This document shows positions 22,883 to 31,728 of a DNA stretch of 64,000 nt, one piece after another (positions within the stretch are counted from its first letter, which is position 1; each line of letters begins with the position of its first letter). Source of the stretch: Dinoroseobacter sp965279125. Its GTDB lineage: Bacteria; Pseudomonadota; Alphaproteobacteria; Rhodobacterales; Rhodobacteraceae. Location: NCBI GenBank assembly GCA_965279125.1, contig CBDIHL010000044.1:402778-466777 (forward strand). Direction: 5' to 3'. The notes under the pieces were generated by a model. The model saw nothing but the letters and a program-made list of their open reading frames with translations. It was not told where the DNA came from and made no database searches. A program made the position numbers and the translations under genes.

Positions 22883-25381
22883 ATGAAAACCCACGTCAAA
22901 GCGCTCGTTATCGGCGGCGGTGCCGTTGGCACCTCGATTGCCTATCACCTCGCCAAGGCAGGCTGGCAGGACGTGGTGCTGCTTGAACGTGACGAGCTGA
23001 CCTCCGGCTCCACCTGGCACGCCGCCGGGCTGCTGCCGTATTTCAACATGAGCTATGCGACCACGCATATCCACGACCACTCCATCAAGTTTTACAAAAC
23101 GCTTGAGGCGGAGACGGGTCTGAACGCGGGCTTCTCGGTCGTCGGCAATCTGCGCATGGCGCAATCTCAGGCGCGCATGGACGAATACATGGTCTACGCC
23201 GCGACCGCCGAGACCTGCGATGTGCCCTTCGAATGGCTCAGCCCCGCGCAGATCAAGGAGCGTTATCCGCTCGTGCGCTCCGAAGATCTGGTCGGCGCCA
23301 TTTACCATCCCACCGACGGCTACATTAACCCTGCTGACGTCACCATGGCGATGGCCAAAGGTGCGCGCCAGCACGGCGCGGTGATCGAGCGGAAATGGCA
23401 AGCCGACGCCTATCACTGGACCGGCGACGCGTGGGAAGTGACCCTGACGAAGATGGTCGAGAAGGGCGGCAACCTTGTGGCCTCGGACGAGCAATTCGTT
23501 GTCACCGCCGAGCATGTCGTCACCGCAACCGGCAACCATTCGCAACGCACCGCACGGCTACTCGGGATCAAGACCCCCGCTATCCCGGTTGAGCATCAGT
23601 TTATCGTCACCGAGCCTGATCCGATGCTGGTCGAATGGCGCAAGGAAAACGGCGAGCACCCGGTGCTGCGTGACGCCGATGCCAAGTGGTATGTGCGCGA
23701 GGAACGCGGGGGCTGGATCCTGGGCCCTTACGAGCAGAACGCGCCTGCGCGGTTTGAATACGGCTGCCCTGACAGCTTCCGCGCCGACCTCTTCCCCCTT
23801 GATCTAGAGCGTATCGAGGAAGAGTATATGAGCATGATCCACCGGATCCCGTCCTCGGAAACCGTTGGTTTGAAAGACGACTTCAACGGCCCGATCTGCT
23901 ATACCCCCGACGGCAACCCCCTCGTGGGCCCCGCACCGGGCCTGCGCAACATGTGGCTCGCCGAGGGCTTTTCGTTTGGGATCACCGCCGCAGGTGGGAC
24001 CGGGCACTACCTCGCTCAGTTGATGGTCGAAGGCGAGGCTGAGATCGATATGGCGTCGCTCGATCCCAAGCGGTTCGGCAACTGGATCACCACAGAGTAC
24101 GCGATGCGCAAGAACGAGGAGGCGTATGACCACGTCTATGTCCTCCACCACCCAGACGAAGAACGCCCCGCCGCGCGACCGCTGAAAACCGCCCCCGCCT
24201 ACGACCGCCAAAAGGCCCTCGGCGCGCAGTTTGGCTGCGTCAATGGATGGGAGCGCCCGAACTATTACGGACCGCTCGACGCCCCCGACAGCTTCGACCA
24301 CGACAGCCGATCCTTCCGGCGCGGGGCGTGGTGGGACTATGCGAAAGGCGAGGCAAAAGCGATCCGCGAAGGCGTCGGTCTGGTCGATGCCACCGCCTTC
24401 ACCAAGCACATGGTCAAAGGTCCGGGCGCGACCGCGTTCCTCGATTGGTTTACCACGAATAAGCTGCCGAAAGTGGGCCGCATTAACCTTACCTACGCGC
24501 TCACCGAGGCGGGCACGACCCGCACCGAATACACCATCGTACGTCTGGCTGAGGACAGCTATTACCTCGTCAGCGCGGGCGCGTGGCAGGCCTATGACGG
24601 CGACTACCTGCGCAAAGCGGTCGAGGATAAAGAGGCCGAATTTGGCCGGATCGAGGTGCAGGACGTCACCAGCCAGTGGGGCGTTTTCGCCATCGCCGGG
24701 CCAAAATCCCGCGACGTGCTCGCCAGCCTGATTCGCGACGCAGACCCGGAAACCGCGCTGTCGAACAAGCGCTTCCCATGGCTCAGCGCCCGCCAGATCG
24801 AGCTTGGCATGTGCCCCGTCAACGCCATCCGCGTCGCCTATACCGGCGAGCTGGGATGGGAGCTGCACCACCCGATGGAGATGCAGAATTACCTCTGGGA
24901 TCAGCTGATGAAAGCGGGCGCGCCGCATGGGCTGAAACTGGTCGGTGCGCGCGCCCAAAACTGGCTGCGGCAGGAGAAAAGCTACCGCGCCTTCGGCACC
25001 GAGCTCGGCCGCGATGCAACGCCGCTTGAGGCTGGTCTCGACCGTTTCGTGGACCTCAGCAAGGACTTCCACGGCAAGGCCGCGATGGAAAACATCGGCA
25101 TTCGTTTCAAATGCGTGACACTTCTTGTCGACGGACCTGCCGACGCCGATCCATGGGGGCGCGAGGCGCTCTATGATGGCGAGACGCGTGTGGGTCGCCT
25201 GACCTCTGGCGGCTACTCCGTCGCGTTCGGCAAGAGCATCGGCATGGGCTACGTGAAGCCAGGGCAAGCAGAGGTCGGCACCAAGCTAAAGGTCCGCATG
25301 TTTAAAGAGTTGTGGGATTGCGAGGTCGTCGAAGACAGCCCCTACGATCCGGCCAACGCCACTATCCGGGTCAACGGGTAA
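22883..25381 (+). CDS. GcvT-type FAD oxidoreductase (dimethylglycine/sarcosine dehydrogenase-like), copy 1
   Basis: An 832-residue enzyme with an N-terminal FAD domain and a C-terminal GcvT-like folate domain. It oxidatively removes an N-methyl group and passes the carbon to tetrahydrofolate in characterised relatives. FAD features are VIGGGAVGTSIAYHLAKAGW (9-28) and SGSTWHAAGLLPYF, where the histidine is the covalent flavin site in mammalian relatives. The C-terminal half shows FTKHMVKGPGATAFLDW and VAYTGELGWELHHPMEMQNY. Start at 22883 behind GGAG. It is a single gene, about 30 kb from two similar genes at 54.9 and 58.4 kb; its substrate is uncertain. Confidence 0.88.
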   Translation: MKTHVKALVIGGGAVGTSIAYHLAKAGWQDVVLLERDELTSGSTWHAAGLLPYFNMSYATTHIHDHSIKFYKTLEAETGLNAGFSVVGNLRMAQSQARMDEYMVYAATAETCDVPFEWLSPAQIKERYPLVRSEDLVGAIYHPTDGYINPADVTMAMAKGARQHGAVIERKWQADAYHWTGDAWEVTLTKMVEKGGNLVASDEQFVVTAEHVVTATGNHSQRTARLLGIKTPAIPVEHQFIVTEPDPMLVEWRKENGEHPVLRDADAKWYVREERGGWILGPYEQNAPARFEYGCPDSFRADLFPLDLERIEEEYMSMIHRIPSSETVGLKDDFNGPICYTPDGNPLVGPAPGLRNMWLAEGFSFGITAAGGTGHYLAQLMVEGEAEIDMASLDPKRFGNWITTEYAMRKNEEAYDHVYVLHHPDEERPAARPLKTAPAYDRQKALGAQFGCVNGWERPNYYGPLDAPDSFDHDSRSFRRGAWWDYAKGEAKAIREGVGLVDATAFTKHMVKGPGATAFLDWFTTNKLPKVGRINLTYALTEAGTTRTEYTIVRLAEDSYYLVSAGAWQAYDGDYLRKAVEDKEAEFGRIEVQDVTSQWGVFAIAGPKSRDVLASLIRDADPETALSNKRFPWLSARQIELGMCPVNAIRVAYTGELGWELHHPMEMQNYLWDQLMKAGAPHGLKLVGARAQNWLRQEKSYRAFGTELGRDATPLEAGLDRFVDLSKDFHGKAAMENIGIRFKCVTLLVDGPADADPWGREALYDGETRVGRLTSGGYSVAFGKSIGMGYVKPGQAEVGTKLKVRMFKELWDCEVVEDSPYDPANATIRVNG

Positions 25382-25678
25382 CTACCCGGTCGGCAACGCA
25401 GTACAATCTCTGCGCATGTTTGCAATTCGCTCAGGTGTTGCTTCCGATGCGTAGCAAAATGGACGCGACCCACCGCCACGATTGTAGGCACTGCTCTTTC
25501 CGCAACGATGCCCATTGCTCTTCCTATTTTCAGGACATGCGCAAGGGCGTCGCTCTTGGTAAATGGCGATACACTGGCGCACAGCGTCTTCGCCGCGGAC
25601 GCCTGACACGAGAGTGTCGGCCGCGGCAGTCGAGCCAATTAGAAAGGCGAGCACAAAAGAAGCAGAAGCATTAACCAT
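25382..25678 (-). CDS. Small secreted cysteine-rich protein
   Basis: A 98-residue protein with a signal peptide (MVNASASFVLAFLIGSTAAA) and a cysteine-rich core: RRPCACPENRKSNGHRCGKS, then SRPFCY. I know similar short exported proteins in alphaproteobacteria but no function. The spaced cysteines suggest two or three disulfide bonds in the periplasm or outside. Base composition is more AT-rich than its neighbours. The ATG lies inside a perfect 16-base palindrome and no clear ribosome site precedes it. It ends immediately after the preceding convergent gene. Possibly acquired or fast-evolving. Confidence 0.65.
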   Translation of the reverse strand: MVNASASFVLAFLIGSTAAADTLVSGVRGEDAVRQCIAIYQERRPCACPENRKSNGHRCGKSSAYNRGGGSRPFCYASEATPERIANMRRDCTALPTG

Positions 25679-25685
25679 GGTTAAT
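25670..25685. repeat. Perfect palindrome over the start codon of the cysteine-rich gene
   Basis: ATTAACCATGGTTAAT is fully self-complementary, and the ATG of the minus-strand gene is at its centre. A nearby second ATGGTTAA (25687-25694) extends the symmetry. It could act as an operator or block the start in the mRNA. Confidence 0.55.
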
Positions 25686-25747
25686 AAATGGTTAACGCAT
25701 CCGTGATCTCAAGGGTTCAATTGGAAAATTGACCTACCAACCGTACC

Positions 25748-26170
25748 CTAGCCAGCCGCCGCTTGCATCCGCTGCATCGTCAGTGTCGTCATCCCGCAGG
25801 CATCGGTGATTTCCTGCAAGCGGTTCGGCGTCACGCCCTCAACCTGCACGACGCTCGCCGCCCCGATCGCGGCAAGGCTCGAATAATTGCGCCCCGCCGC
25901 GCGCTCTAGCCCAACGATCAGCTGGGTCATCGCCGGTGCGCCCGCCTCGCCCGCCACGGTCGCCAAGATGCACGCGCCCGCCTCGCGATGCGCCGCGTCC
26001 CATGTCACATCCGGCGTCTTGCCCGCCATCGCAGGGTTTTCCTTCACCAAGACCGCGTTGATCTTTTCGCCCAAGGCCTCGGACGCGGCTTCAAACCGGT
26101 CCACGGCCTCATTGGCAAAGGCCGGGGTCGCGAGGGTGAGGGTGGCAGCAACAAGAACAAAACGCAGCAT
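25748..26170 (-). CDS. Exported protein of unknown function
   Basis: A 140-residue protein with a clear signal peptide (LRFVLVAATLTLATPAFA, cut before NEAVDRF). The mature part is mostly alpha-helical, with two cysteines (GACILATVAG and TDACGMTTL) that could form a disulfide in the periplasm. No domain was recognised. The start at 26170 is the first ATG before the signal peptide. It stands alone between the cysteine-rich gene and the DUF938 gene, all on the same strand but with gaps of 66-69 bases. Confidence 0.75.
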   Translation of the reverse strand: MLRFVLVAATLTLATPAFANEAVDRFEAASEALGEKINAVLVKENPAMAGKTPDVTWDAAHREAGACILATVAGEAGAPAMTQLIVGLERAAGRNYSSLAAIGAASVVQVEGVTPNRLQEITDACGMTTLTMQRMQAAAG

Positions 26171-26236
26171 TGGTTAATCCTTCAACTTTTATACGGACCC
26201 AAAATGCCCCGACAGCAAAGGCAGACGCAAGGCCCC

Positions 26237-26887
26237 TCAGCCCGGTCGGCGGATCAAGGCCATCACATTGTTGGCAGGCATCTGGATGACCTCAACGGAA
26301 TAGCCCAGCACGCCAAACACATCCTCGATCACGCTAAGGTCTTTATACCCAATATCAGGGTCTTGCGCGCGCAGGCTGGCGTCAAACGCCACATCGCCGT
26401 CACTGGTCGCGATCCCGTCTCGCAGGAACGGTCCATAGAGCGCGAACACCCCACCTGGTGCCAACACCTGCGCTGCCTCATCCAGCAAGACCGCCAGTTC
26501 CGCGTCTGAGATAAGATGGGTCAGGTTAACCAAATACAGAAAATCTACCGGCCCCAACCGCCTGCCCCACCCCGGCGCGCAGGCATTCAGCGCTATCGGT
26601 GCCAGCAGATTCGCCAATCCCGCTTCCGCCCGCCATGCTGCAATCGACGCCAACCGCGCCGCATCCACATCGGTCGGCTGCCAGATCAATCCCGCAAACG
26701 CCTCCGCGGAGGCCACCGCATGTTGCCCGGTCCCGCTGGCAATCTCCAACGCCCGACCTTCGCGCGGAACAACCGGACCAAGCACCTGCAAGATCGGCCC
26801 GATATTGCGCGCCGCAGACGGAGCCTCCATCTTCGCGGACGCCCCGACCAAGGCGGCGCTGTCAGGCAGGTGCAACTTGCGGCTCAT
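26237..26887 (-). CDS. DUF938 SAM-dependent methyltransferase-like protein
   Basis: A 216-residue class I methyltransferase-fold protein of the DUF938 family. It begins with the family stretch KMEAPSAARNIGPILQVLGP. The SAM-binding motif is ALEIASGTGQHAVASAEAF (about residues 45-63), then WQPTDVD and LYLVNLTHLI. The usual C-terminal FALYGPFLRDGIATSDGDVA follows. The substrate is unknown. The ATG at 26887 overlaps the stop of the upstream oxidoreductase (ATGA), so the two are translationally coupled. Confidence 0.88.
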   Translation of the reverse strand: MSRKLHLPDSAALVGASAKMEAPSAARNIGPILQVLGPVVPREGRALEIASGTGQHAVASAEAFAGLIWQPTDVDAARLASIAAWRAEAGLANLLAPIALNACAPGWGRRLGPVDFLYLVNLTHLISDAELAVLLDEAAQVLAPGGVFALYGPFLRDGIATSDGDVAFDASLRAQDPDIGYKDLSVIEDVFGVLGYSVEVIQMPANNVMALIRRPG

Positions 26888-27951
26888 GCAAACCGCCCCG
26901 GCGATAGGGCTGCGACGGTTGCTGCGTCCAATTCCGGCGCGCGTCCGGCAACCAGATCCGCCACCAGACGTGAAGCCGCAGGGGCCGTCTGGAACCCGTA
27001 GCCCCCTTGCGCCGCCATCCAAACAAAACTGGGATCAACCGCATCCGGCCCCAACACGAGGTTCCGATCCGGCGAGAAACTTCGCAGCCCAGCCCAAGTC
27101 GCCTCCAGCCGCGTCACAGGTTCCGTCACCCGTGCCTCATACCGCGCTAACCCCTCGGCGATCACCATGTCATCGGCCCAGGCATCCATCGGCGGGCTGT
27201 CATGTTCTTCCGCCGGAGACACGATCAACGCCCCCGCATCCGGCTTGGCATACCACGTCTCGCCTACGCCCAGCAGCATCGGCCAAGCGCGGACATCAAG
27301 GCCGCCGGGCGCAGGTATCCGCGCCATCGACCGCCGCTTCGGCGTGATCCCAATCGGCGCGATCCCCGCCATCGCGGCGACGCCGTCCACCCAAGCGCCA
27401 GCGGCATTCACCAAGACCGCAGCCTCCCAAGACCGCTCCCCCGCCGACACGCGCCAGCCAGTCCCGAGCCGCTCAATTCGGTCCACCGAGACACCCGTCA
27501 AAACCTCCCCATTCCCACGCACATCCCGCGCATAAGACTGGATCAAGCGGTCGGTATCCACGTCCCACGTCTGGCTCTGATGCGAGACGAAACCAACCAC
27601 CTCAGGGTTCAGGATCGGCACGATCTCACGCGCCGCTTCCACCCCGATATCGACCATCTCCATCGACGCCGTTTGGCGGGCAAACGCCTCCGCCTGATCG
27701 TGATCGCCCACAAGCATCAAGCCACGATCCGAGAGCACATCGCGCGCGCGCAACTCCTCGGCCCCTGCCGCGCTCAAGGCAATCGTCGAGGCCAACCCAT
27801 AGCGCTGCTCGAACAAGGCTGCTGAGCGTCCCGACGCGTGATACCCAAGCGCGCTCTCGCCCTCCAGCACCATCACGCGGCCCAAAGCGGCCAGCTTGGC
27901 GCCCACGGACACGCCCGCGATCCCGCCGCCGATCACCAGAAAGTCACCCAC
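26884..27951 (-). CDS. DAO-family FAD-dependent oxidoreductase
   Basis: A 355-residue flavoprotein of the D-amino-acid oxidase/glycine oxidase superfamily. The FAD-binding GxGxxG is near the start (FLVIGGGIAGVSVGAKLAAL), followed by YHASGRSAALFEQRYG. The C-terminal part has TWAGLRSFSPDRNLVLGPD and AAQGGYGFQTAPAASRLVAD, which close the flavin site. The substrate is probably an amine or amino acid and cannot be named. First gene of a two-gene operon with DUF938. Upstream, 45 bases separate it from a 2-hydroxyacid dehydrogenase and contain a weak repeat-like AAATACTCAAA. Confidence 0.88.
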   Translation of the reverse strand: MGDFLVIGGGIAGVSVGAKLAALGRVMVLEGESALGYHASGRSAALFEQRYGLASTIALSAAGAEELRARDVLSDRGLMLVGDHDQAEAFARQTASMEMVDIGVEAAREIVPILNPEVVGFVSHQSQTWDVDTDRLIQSYARDVRGNGEVLTGVSVDRIERLGTGWRVSAGERSWEAAVLVNAAGAWVDGVAAMAGIAPIGITPKRRSMARIPAPGGLDVRAWPMLLGVGETWYAKPDAGALIVSPAEEHDSPPMDAWADDMVIAEGLARYEARVTEPVTRLEATWAGLRSFSPDRNLVLGPDAVDPSFVWMAAQGGYGFQTAPAASRLVADLVAGRAPELDAATVAALSPGRFA

Positions 27952-27996
27952 GACGCGCCCCCTTTTTCTTGCCCTAAATACTCAAATTCCGAAGCG

Positions 27997-28983
27997 TCAA
28001 ATCATGCTCGGCACAACGAGGTCTGGCGGACGGTGCCCATCATCGAACGTCTTGATATTGATGATAACTTTCTCGCCCATCTCGATCCGCCCCTCGCGCG
28101 TGGCCGATCCCATATGGGGCAGCAGCACCACATTGCCCAGCTCCCGCAAGCGCGGGTTCACGTCATGGCCGCGCTCGAACACATCGAGGCCAGCGCCCGC
28201 AATATCGCCCGAGCGCAGCATCCGCGTCAGCGCATTCTCGTCGATCACTTCGCCGCGCGAGGTGTTCACGATCACCGAGGACGGCTTCATCAGTTTCAAA
28301 CGCCGCGCATTCAGCAAGTGGAACGTCGAGGGCGTATGCGGACAGTTGATCGACAGCACATCGACGCGGGCGACCATCTGGTCGAGGCTCTCCCAATAAG
28401 TCGCCTCCAGCTCGCCCTCAATCTCGCGATGCAAGCGACGACGATTATGGTAATGCACCTGCATCCCGAACGCATGGGCCCGCCGTGCCACGGCCTGCCC
28501 GATCTGACCCATCCCGAGGATCCCCAGACGCTTGCCGCCAATCCGCCCGCCAAGAAACGCGGTGGGCGACCAACCGCCCCACTCGCCTGCCTGCATGGTG
28601 CTAAGGCCTTCGGGCATCCGCCGCGTCACCGCCAGCATCAGGGCCATCGTCATGTCAGCCGTGTCATCGGTCAAAACACCCGGCGTGTTGGACACGTGGA
28701 TGCCGCGCTGGCGCGCCGTGGTCACATCAATATGGTCGACACCCGCGCCGTAATTGGCGATCAGTTTCAGCTTCTCGCCCGCTTGCGCCAGCATCGCACT
28801 GTCGATCTGGTCGGTCACGCAGGGCACCAGCACATCGGCCCGCCGCATGGCCTCGGCGATCTCGTCGCGGGTCAGTTTGCGGTCCTCGGCGTTCAGCTCG
28901 ACATCGAACAGCTCCTTCATCCGCGTCTCCACGGGTTCGGGCAACCGTCGCGTGACGACAACACTCAGACGATCTGATGGCAT
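27997..28983 (-). CDS. D-isomer-specific 2-hydroxyacid dehydrogenase (glyoxylate/hydroxypyruvate reductase type)
   Basis: A 328-residue NAD(P)-dependent enzyme that reduces 2-keto acids such as glyoxylate or hydroxypyruvate, or the reverse. The Rossmann motif is GKRLGILGMGQIGQAVARRA (about 150-170). Catalytic residues are Arg in VNTSRGEVIDENAL, Glu in the following helix region (DVFERGHDVNPRL) and His in LLPHMGSATREGR. The start at 28983 is supported by GGGAGGGG seven bases upstream. Divergent from the SH3 gene. The family is certain; the exact substrate is not. Confidence 0.9.
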   Translation of the reverse strand: MPSDRLSVVVTRRLPEPVETRMKELFDVELNAEDRKLTRDEIAEAMRRADVLVPCVTDQIDSAMLAQAGEKLKLIANYGAGVDHIDVTTARQRGIHVSNTPGVLTDDTADMTMALMLAVTRRMPEGLSTMQAGEWGGWSPTAFLGGRIGGKRLGILGMGQIGQAVARRAHAFGMQVHYHNRRRLHREIEGELEATYWESLDQMVARVDVLSINCPHTPSTFHLLNARRLKLMKPSSVIVNTSRGEVIDENALTRMLRSGDIAGAGLDVFERGHDVNPRLRELGNVVLLPHMGSATREGRIEMGEKVIINIKTFDDGHRPPDLVVPSMI

Positions 28984-29092
28984 TTGGCCCCTCCCGGCAC
29001 TTCCCAAGTCGCGCATATACTGGCAACATATCGAGACCGGGGGCAAGCACAGACCCACGACCAGAGCGCGAGAAACGCGCCGGAAGCGAGCA

Positions 29093-29665
29093 ATGGCAGG
29101 CGATCGCAATTTTGACATGGCGCGGAAGCGTCTTATCGGGACCATTCTGGCCTTTGGGCTGGCCCTTTTTAGTGCGCTCAGCGCCCCCGCACTGGCCAAT
29201 GACAACACCCGCATCGGAAGCGTAACCAAGCAACCCTTGCCGCGTTTCGTGACCCTGAAGGGCGAGGAGGGCAATGTCCGCCGCGGCCCCTCCGTCACGC
29301 ACCGCATCGATTGGGTGTTCACGCGGCGTGGGATGCCGCTTCAGGTCGTCAGCGAGTTCGGCAATTGGCGCCAGGTCCGCGACCGCGATGGGGCCGGCGG
29401 CTGGATGCACCATATTTTGCTCAGCCGCGCGCGCAGTGTGATCGTGCAAGAAGACCTCATGCCGCTGCGCTCGTCGCCTGAAGAGGACGCCCCGATCCGT
29501 GCGCGCGCCGAGGCAGGCGTGATCGCGCGGCTAGGGCCCTGCGAGAATGGCTATTGCCGCATCCAATCCGGGCGCACACGCGGGTGGGCTTCGGTCACCT
29601 CGCTGTGGGGGTTAACCGAAGCCGAAGTCGGTGTGGGGCAAACCACGAGCTCCGCGTCAAACTAG
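29093..29665 (+). CDS. Exported SH3-like domain protein
   Basis: A 190-residue protein with an N-terminal signal or anchor (RLIGTILAFGLALFSALSAP) followed by two bacterial SH3-like repeats: FVTLKGEEGNVRRGPSVTHR with GNWRQVRDRDGAGGWMHHIL, and LMPLRSSPEEDAPIRARAEA with GYCRIQSGRTRGWASV. Such periplasmic proteins may bind peptidoglycan or peptides. The start at 29093 has GGAAGCGAG upstream; a second ATG at 29117 would give a shorter leader. It ends four bases inside the convergent M3 peptidase gene. Confidence 0.85.
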   Translation: MAGDRNFDMARKRLIGTILAFGLALFSALSAPALANDNTRIGSVTKQPLPRFVTLKGEEGNVRRGPSVTHRIDWVFTRRGMPLQVVSEFGNWRQVRDRDGAGGWMHHILLSRARSVIVQEDLMPLRSSPEEDAPIRARAEAGVIARLGPCENGYCRIQSGRTRGWASVTSLWGLTEAEVGVGQTTSSASN

Positions 29666-31680
29666 GCGACGTCCAGCAACCCACGCCCCTTCAACAAAGC
29701 CTCAACCCCCGGCATCCGCCCCCGGAACGCGGTGTAAAGCACATCCGCCTCCTGAGATCCGCCTGCCGACAGGATGTTCTTCTCCAGCTTCGCGGCGGTC
29801 TCTGGATCAAACGGATCGCCTGCCTCGAGAAACGCCTCGAACGCATCGGCATCCATCACCTCGGACCACATGTAGCTATAGTAGCCGCTGGAATAGCCGT
29901 CGCCCGCAAACACATGCGCGAAGTGCGGGGTCGCGTGGCGCATCGTGATCGCGGCAGGCATTCCGATCCCTTCCAGCACCTCCGCCTGCTTGGCCATCGG
30001 ATCGCTCGGCGCATCCCCATCATGGAACGCCAAATCCACCAACGCAGAGGCCACATATTCCACGGTCGAGAACCCCATATCATAGGTCTGCGCCGCCAAA
30101 AGCCGCTCTAGCATATCGCGCGGCATCGCCTCGCCGGTCTCCGCATGGGTCGCGTATTTCTCCAGCACTTCAGGCACTTCCAGCCAGTGTTCATACAGTT
30201 GGCTCGGCAGTTCCACAAAGTCGCGCGCCACGCTGGTGCCCGAGATGAACCCGTGGGTCACATTCGACAGCATCTGGTGTAGCGCATGGCCGAACTCGTG
30301 AAACAGCGTGCGCGCATCGTCATAGGACAGCAGCGCCGGATCGCCCTTCGCGAAGTTGCAAATATTCACCACAATGGGCCGCACATCGCCGCCGAGCTTC
30401 TTCTGCGACCGCATCGCCGAGCACCACGCGCCCGAGCGTTTCGAGGACCGCGCGAAGTAGTCGCCGATGAACACCGCCATATGCTCGCCACCGCGCGTGA
30501 CCTCCCACGCGCGCGCATCCGGGTGATAAAGCGGGATATCCAACGCCCGAAACTCCAACCCAAACAGCCGGTTCGCACAGTCAAACTGCGCCTCAATCAT
30601 CCGGTCGAGCTGCAAATACGGCTTCAATTCCGCCTCATCCAGATCATGCTCAGCCTTGCGGCGCTTTTCCGAATAGTAGCGCCAATCATGCGGGGCCAGC
30701 GTATCGTTCACCCCATCCTCGGCCATCATCGCCTGCAAAACCTCGGCATCCGCATCCGCCGCAGCCTTCGCTGGCGTCCAGACCTGCATCAACAAATCGC
30801 GCACGGCCTCAGGCGTTTTCGCCATCTCCGGCTCCAGCTTATAGGCGGCGAAGTTCTTGTAGCCCAAAAGCTTGGCGCGCTCGTCCCGCAGCGCCAAAAT
30901 CTCAGCCGCCGTCTCGCGATTGTCCGTCTCGCCCCCATTGGCCCCGCGCGCGGTCCACGCGGCATAGGCCTTGGCGCGCAGATCGCGGCGCGGCGAGAAT
31001 TGCAGGAACGGCACGATGAGCGACCGCGACAAGGTCACGACAGGCCCCGGACGCCCGCGCTCAGCCCCGGCAGAGCGCGCAGTGTCGATCACGAAACCCG
31101 GCAAGCCTTCCAGATCGGCCTCGGCAAGGTCCATGAACCAGTCGCGCTCGTCGGCCAGCAGGTTCTGGGTGAACTGCGTGCCCAGCACCGCCAACCGCGA
31201 TTTCACCTCCGTCAGCCGCGCGCGGTCGTCGCCTTCCACAGCCGCGCCCGCACGCACAAACATCCGGTGATAGAGGTCCACAACGCGCATTTGCTCGGCA
31301 TCAAGCCCAGCCGCCTCGCGCCCTTCCCAGACCGCCCGCACCCGCGCATAGAGCGCCTCGTTCATCATGATCTCGGAGGAATAGGCACTCATCTTCGGGG
31401 CCAGATCGCGCATCAAGGCCTCGCGCGCGGGCGAGCTATCGGCCCCCGCTAGGTTATAGAAAACCCCCGCCACCTTATCGAGCATCGCATCCGCCTGCTC
31501 CATCGCCGCGACGGTGTTCTCGTAGCTCGGCGCGTCGCCATTCTCGGCAATCGCTGCCACCCGCGCGCGCCCATCCGCAAGGGCAGCATCCATCGCGGGG
31601 CCAAAATCCTCGTCGCTGATCTCGGCGAAAGGCGGCAAGGCAAATTCGGTGGTCCAGTCGGACAAAAGCGCGTTGGTCAT
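29662..31680 (-). CDS. M3 family metallopeptidase (oligopeptidase A / dipeptidyl carboxypeptidase)
   Basis: Degrades short peptides, including cleaved signal peptides, in the cytoplasm. At 672 residues it has the normal family length. The zinc site is LFHEFGHALHQML (near residue 461), the third ligand lies downstream in an LPSQLYEHW-type helix, and the family-typical GDGYSSGYYSYMWSEVMDAD is near the C-terminus. The start at 31680 is set by GGAGATCCC directly upstream. No signal peptide is present. It could be called prlC- or dcp-like; sequence alone does not separate these. Confidence 0.93.
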   Translation of the reverse strand: MTNALLSDWTTEFALPPFAEISDEDFGPAMDAALADGRARVAAIAENGDAPSYENTVAAMEQADAMLDKVAGVFYNLAGADSSPAREALMRDLAPKMSAYSSEIMMNEALYARVRAVWEGREAAGLDAEQMRVVDLYHRMFVRAGAAVEGDDRARLTEVKSRLAVLGTQFTQNLLADERDWFMDLAEADLEGLPGFVIDTARSAGAERGRPGPVVTLSRSLIVPFLQFSPRRDLRAKAYAAWTARGANGGETDNRETAAEILALRDERAKLLGYKNFAAYKLEPEMAKTPEAVRDLLMQVWTPAKAAADADAEVLQAMMAEDGVNDTLAPHDWRYYSEKRRKAEHDLDEAELKPYLQLDRMIEAQFDCANRLFGLEFRALDIPLYHPDARAWEVTRGGEHMAVFIGDYFARSSKRSGAWCSAMRSQKKLGGDVRPIVVNICNFAKGDPALLSYDDARTLFHEFGHALHQMLSNVTHGFISGTSVARDFVELPSQLYEHWLEVPEVLEKYATHAETGEAMPRDMLERLLAAQTYDMGFSTVEYVASALVDLAFHDGDAPSDPMAKQAEVLEGIGMPAAITMRHATPHFAHVFAGDGYSSGYYSYMWSEVMDADAFEAFLEAGDPFDPETAAKLEKNILSAGGSQEADVLYTAFRGRMPGVEALLKGRGLLDVA

Positions 31681-31728
31681 GGGATCTCCTTTGCGCCTCA
31701 TCTAGGGCGCGCGGCACAGGTTTGTAAG

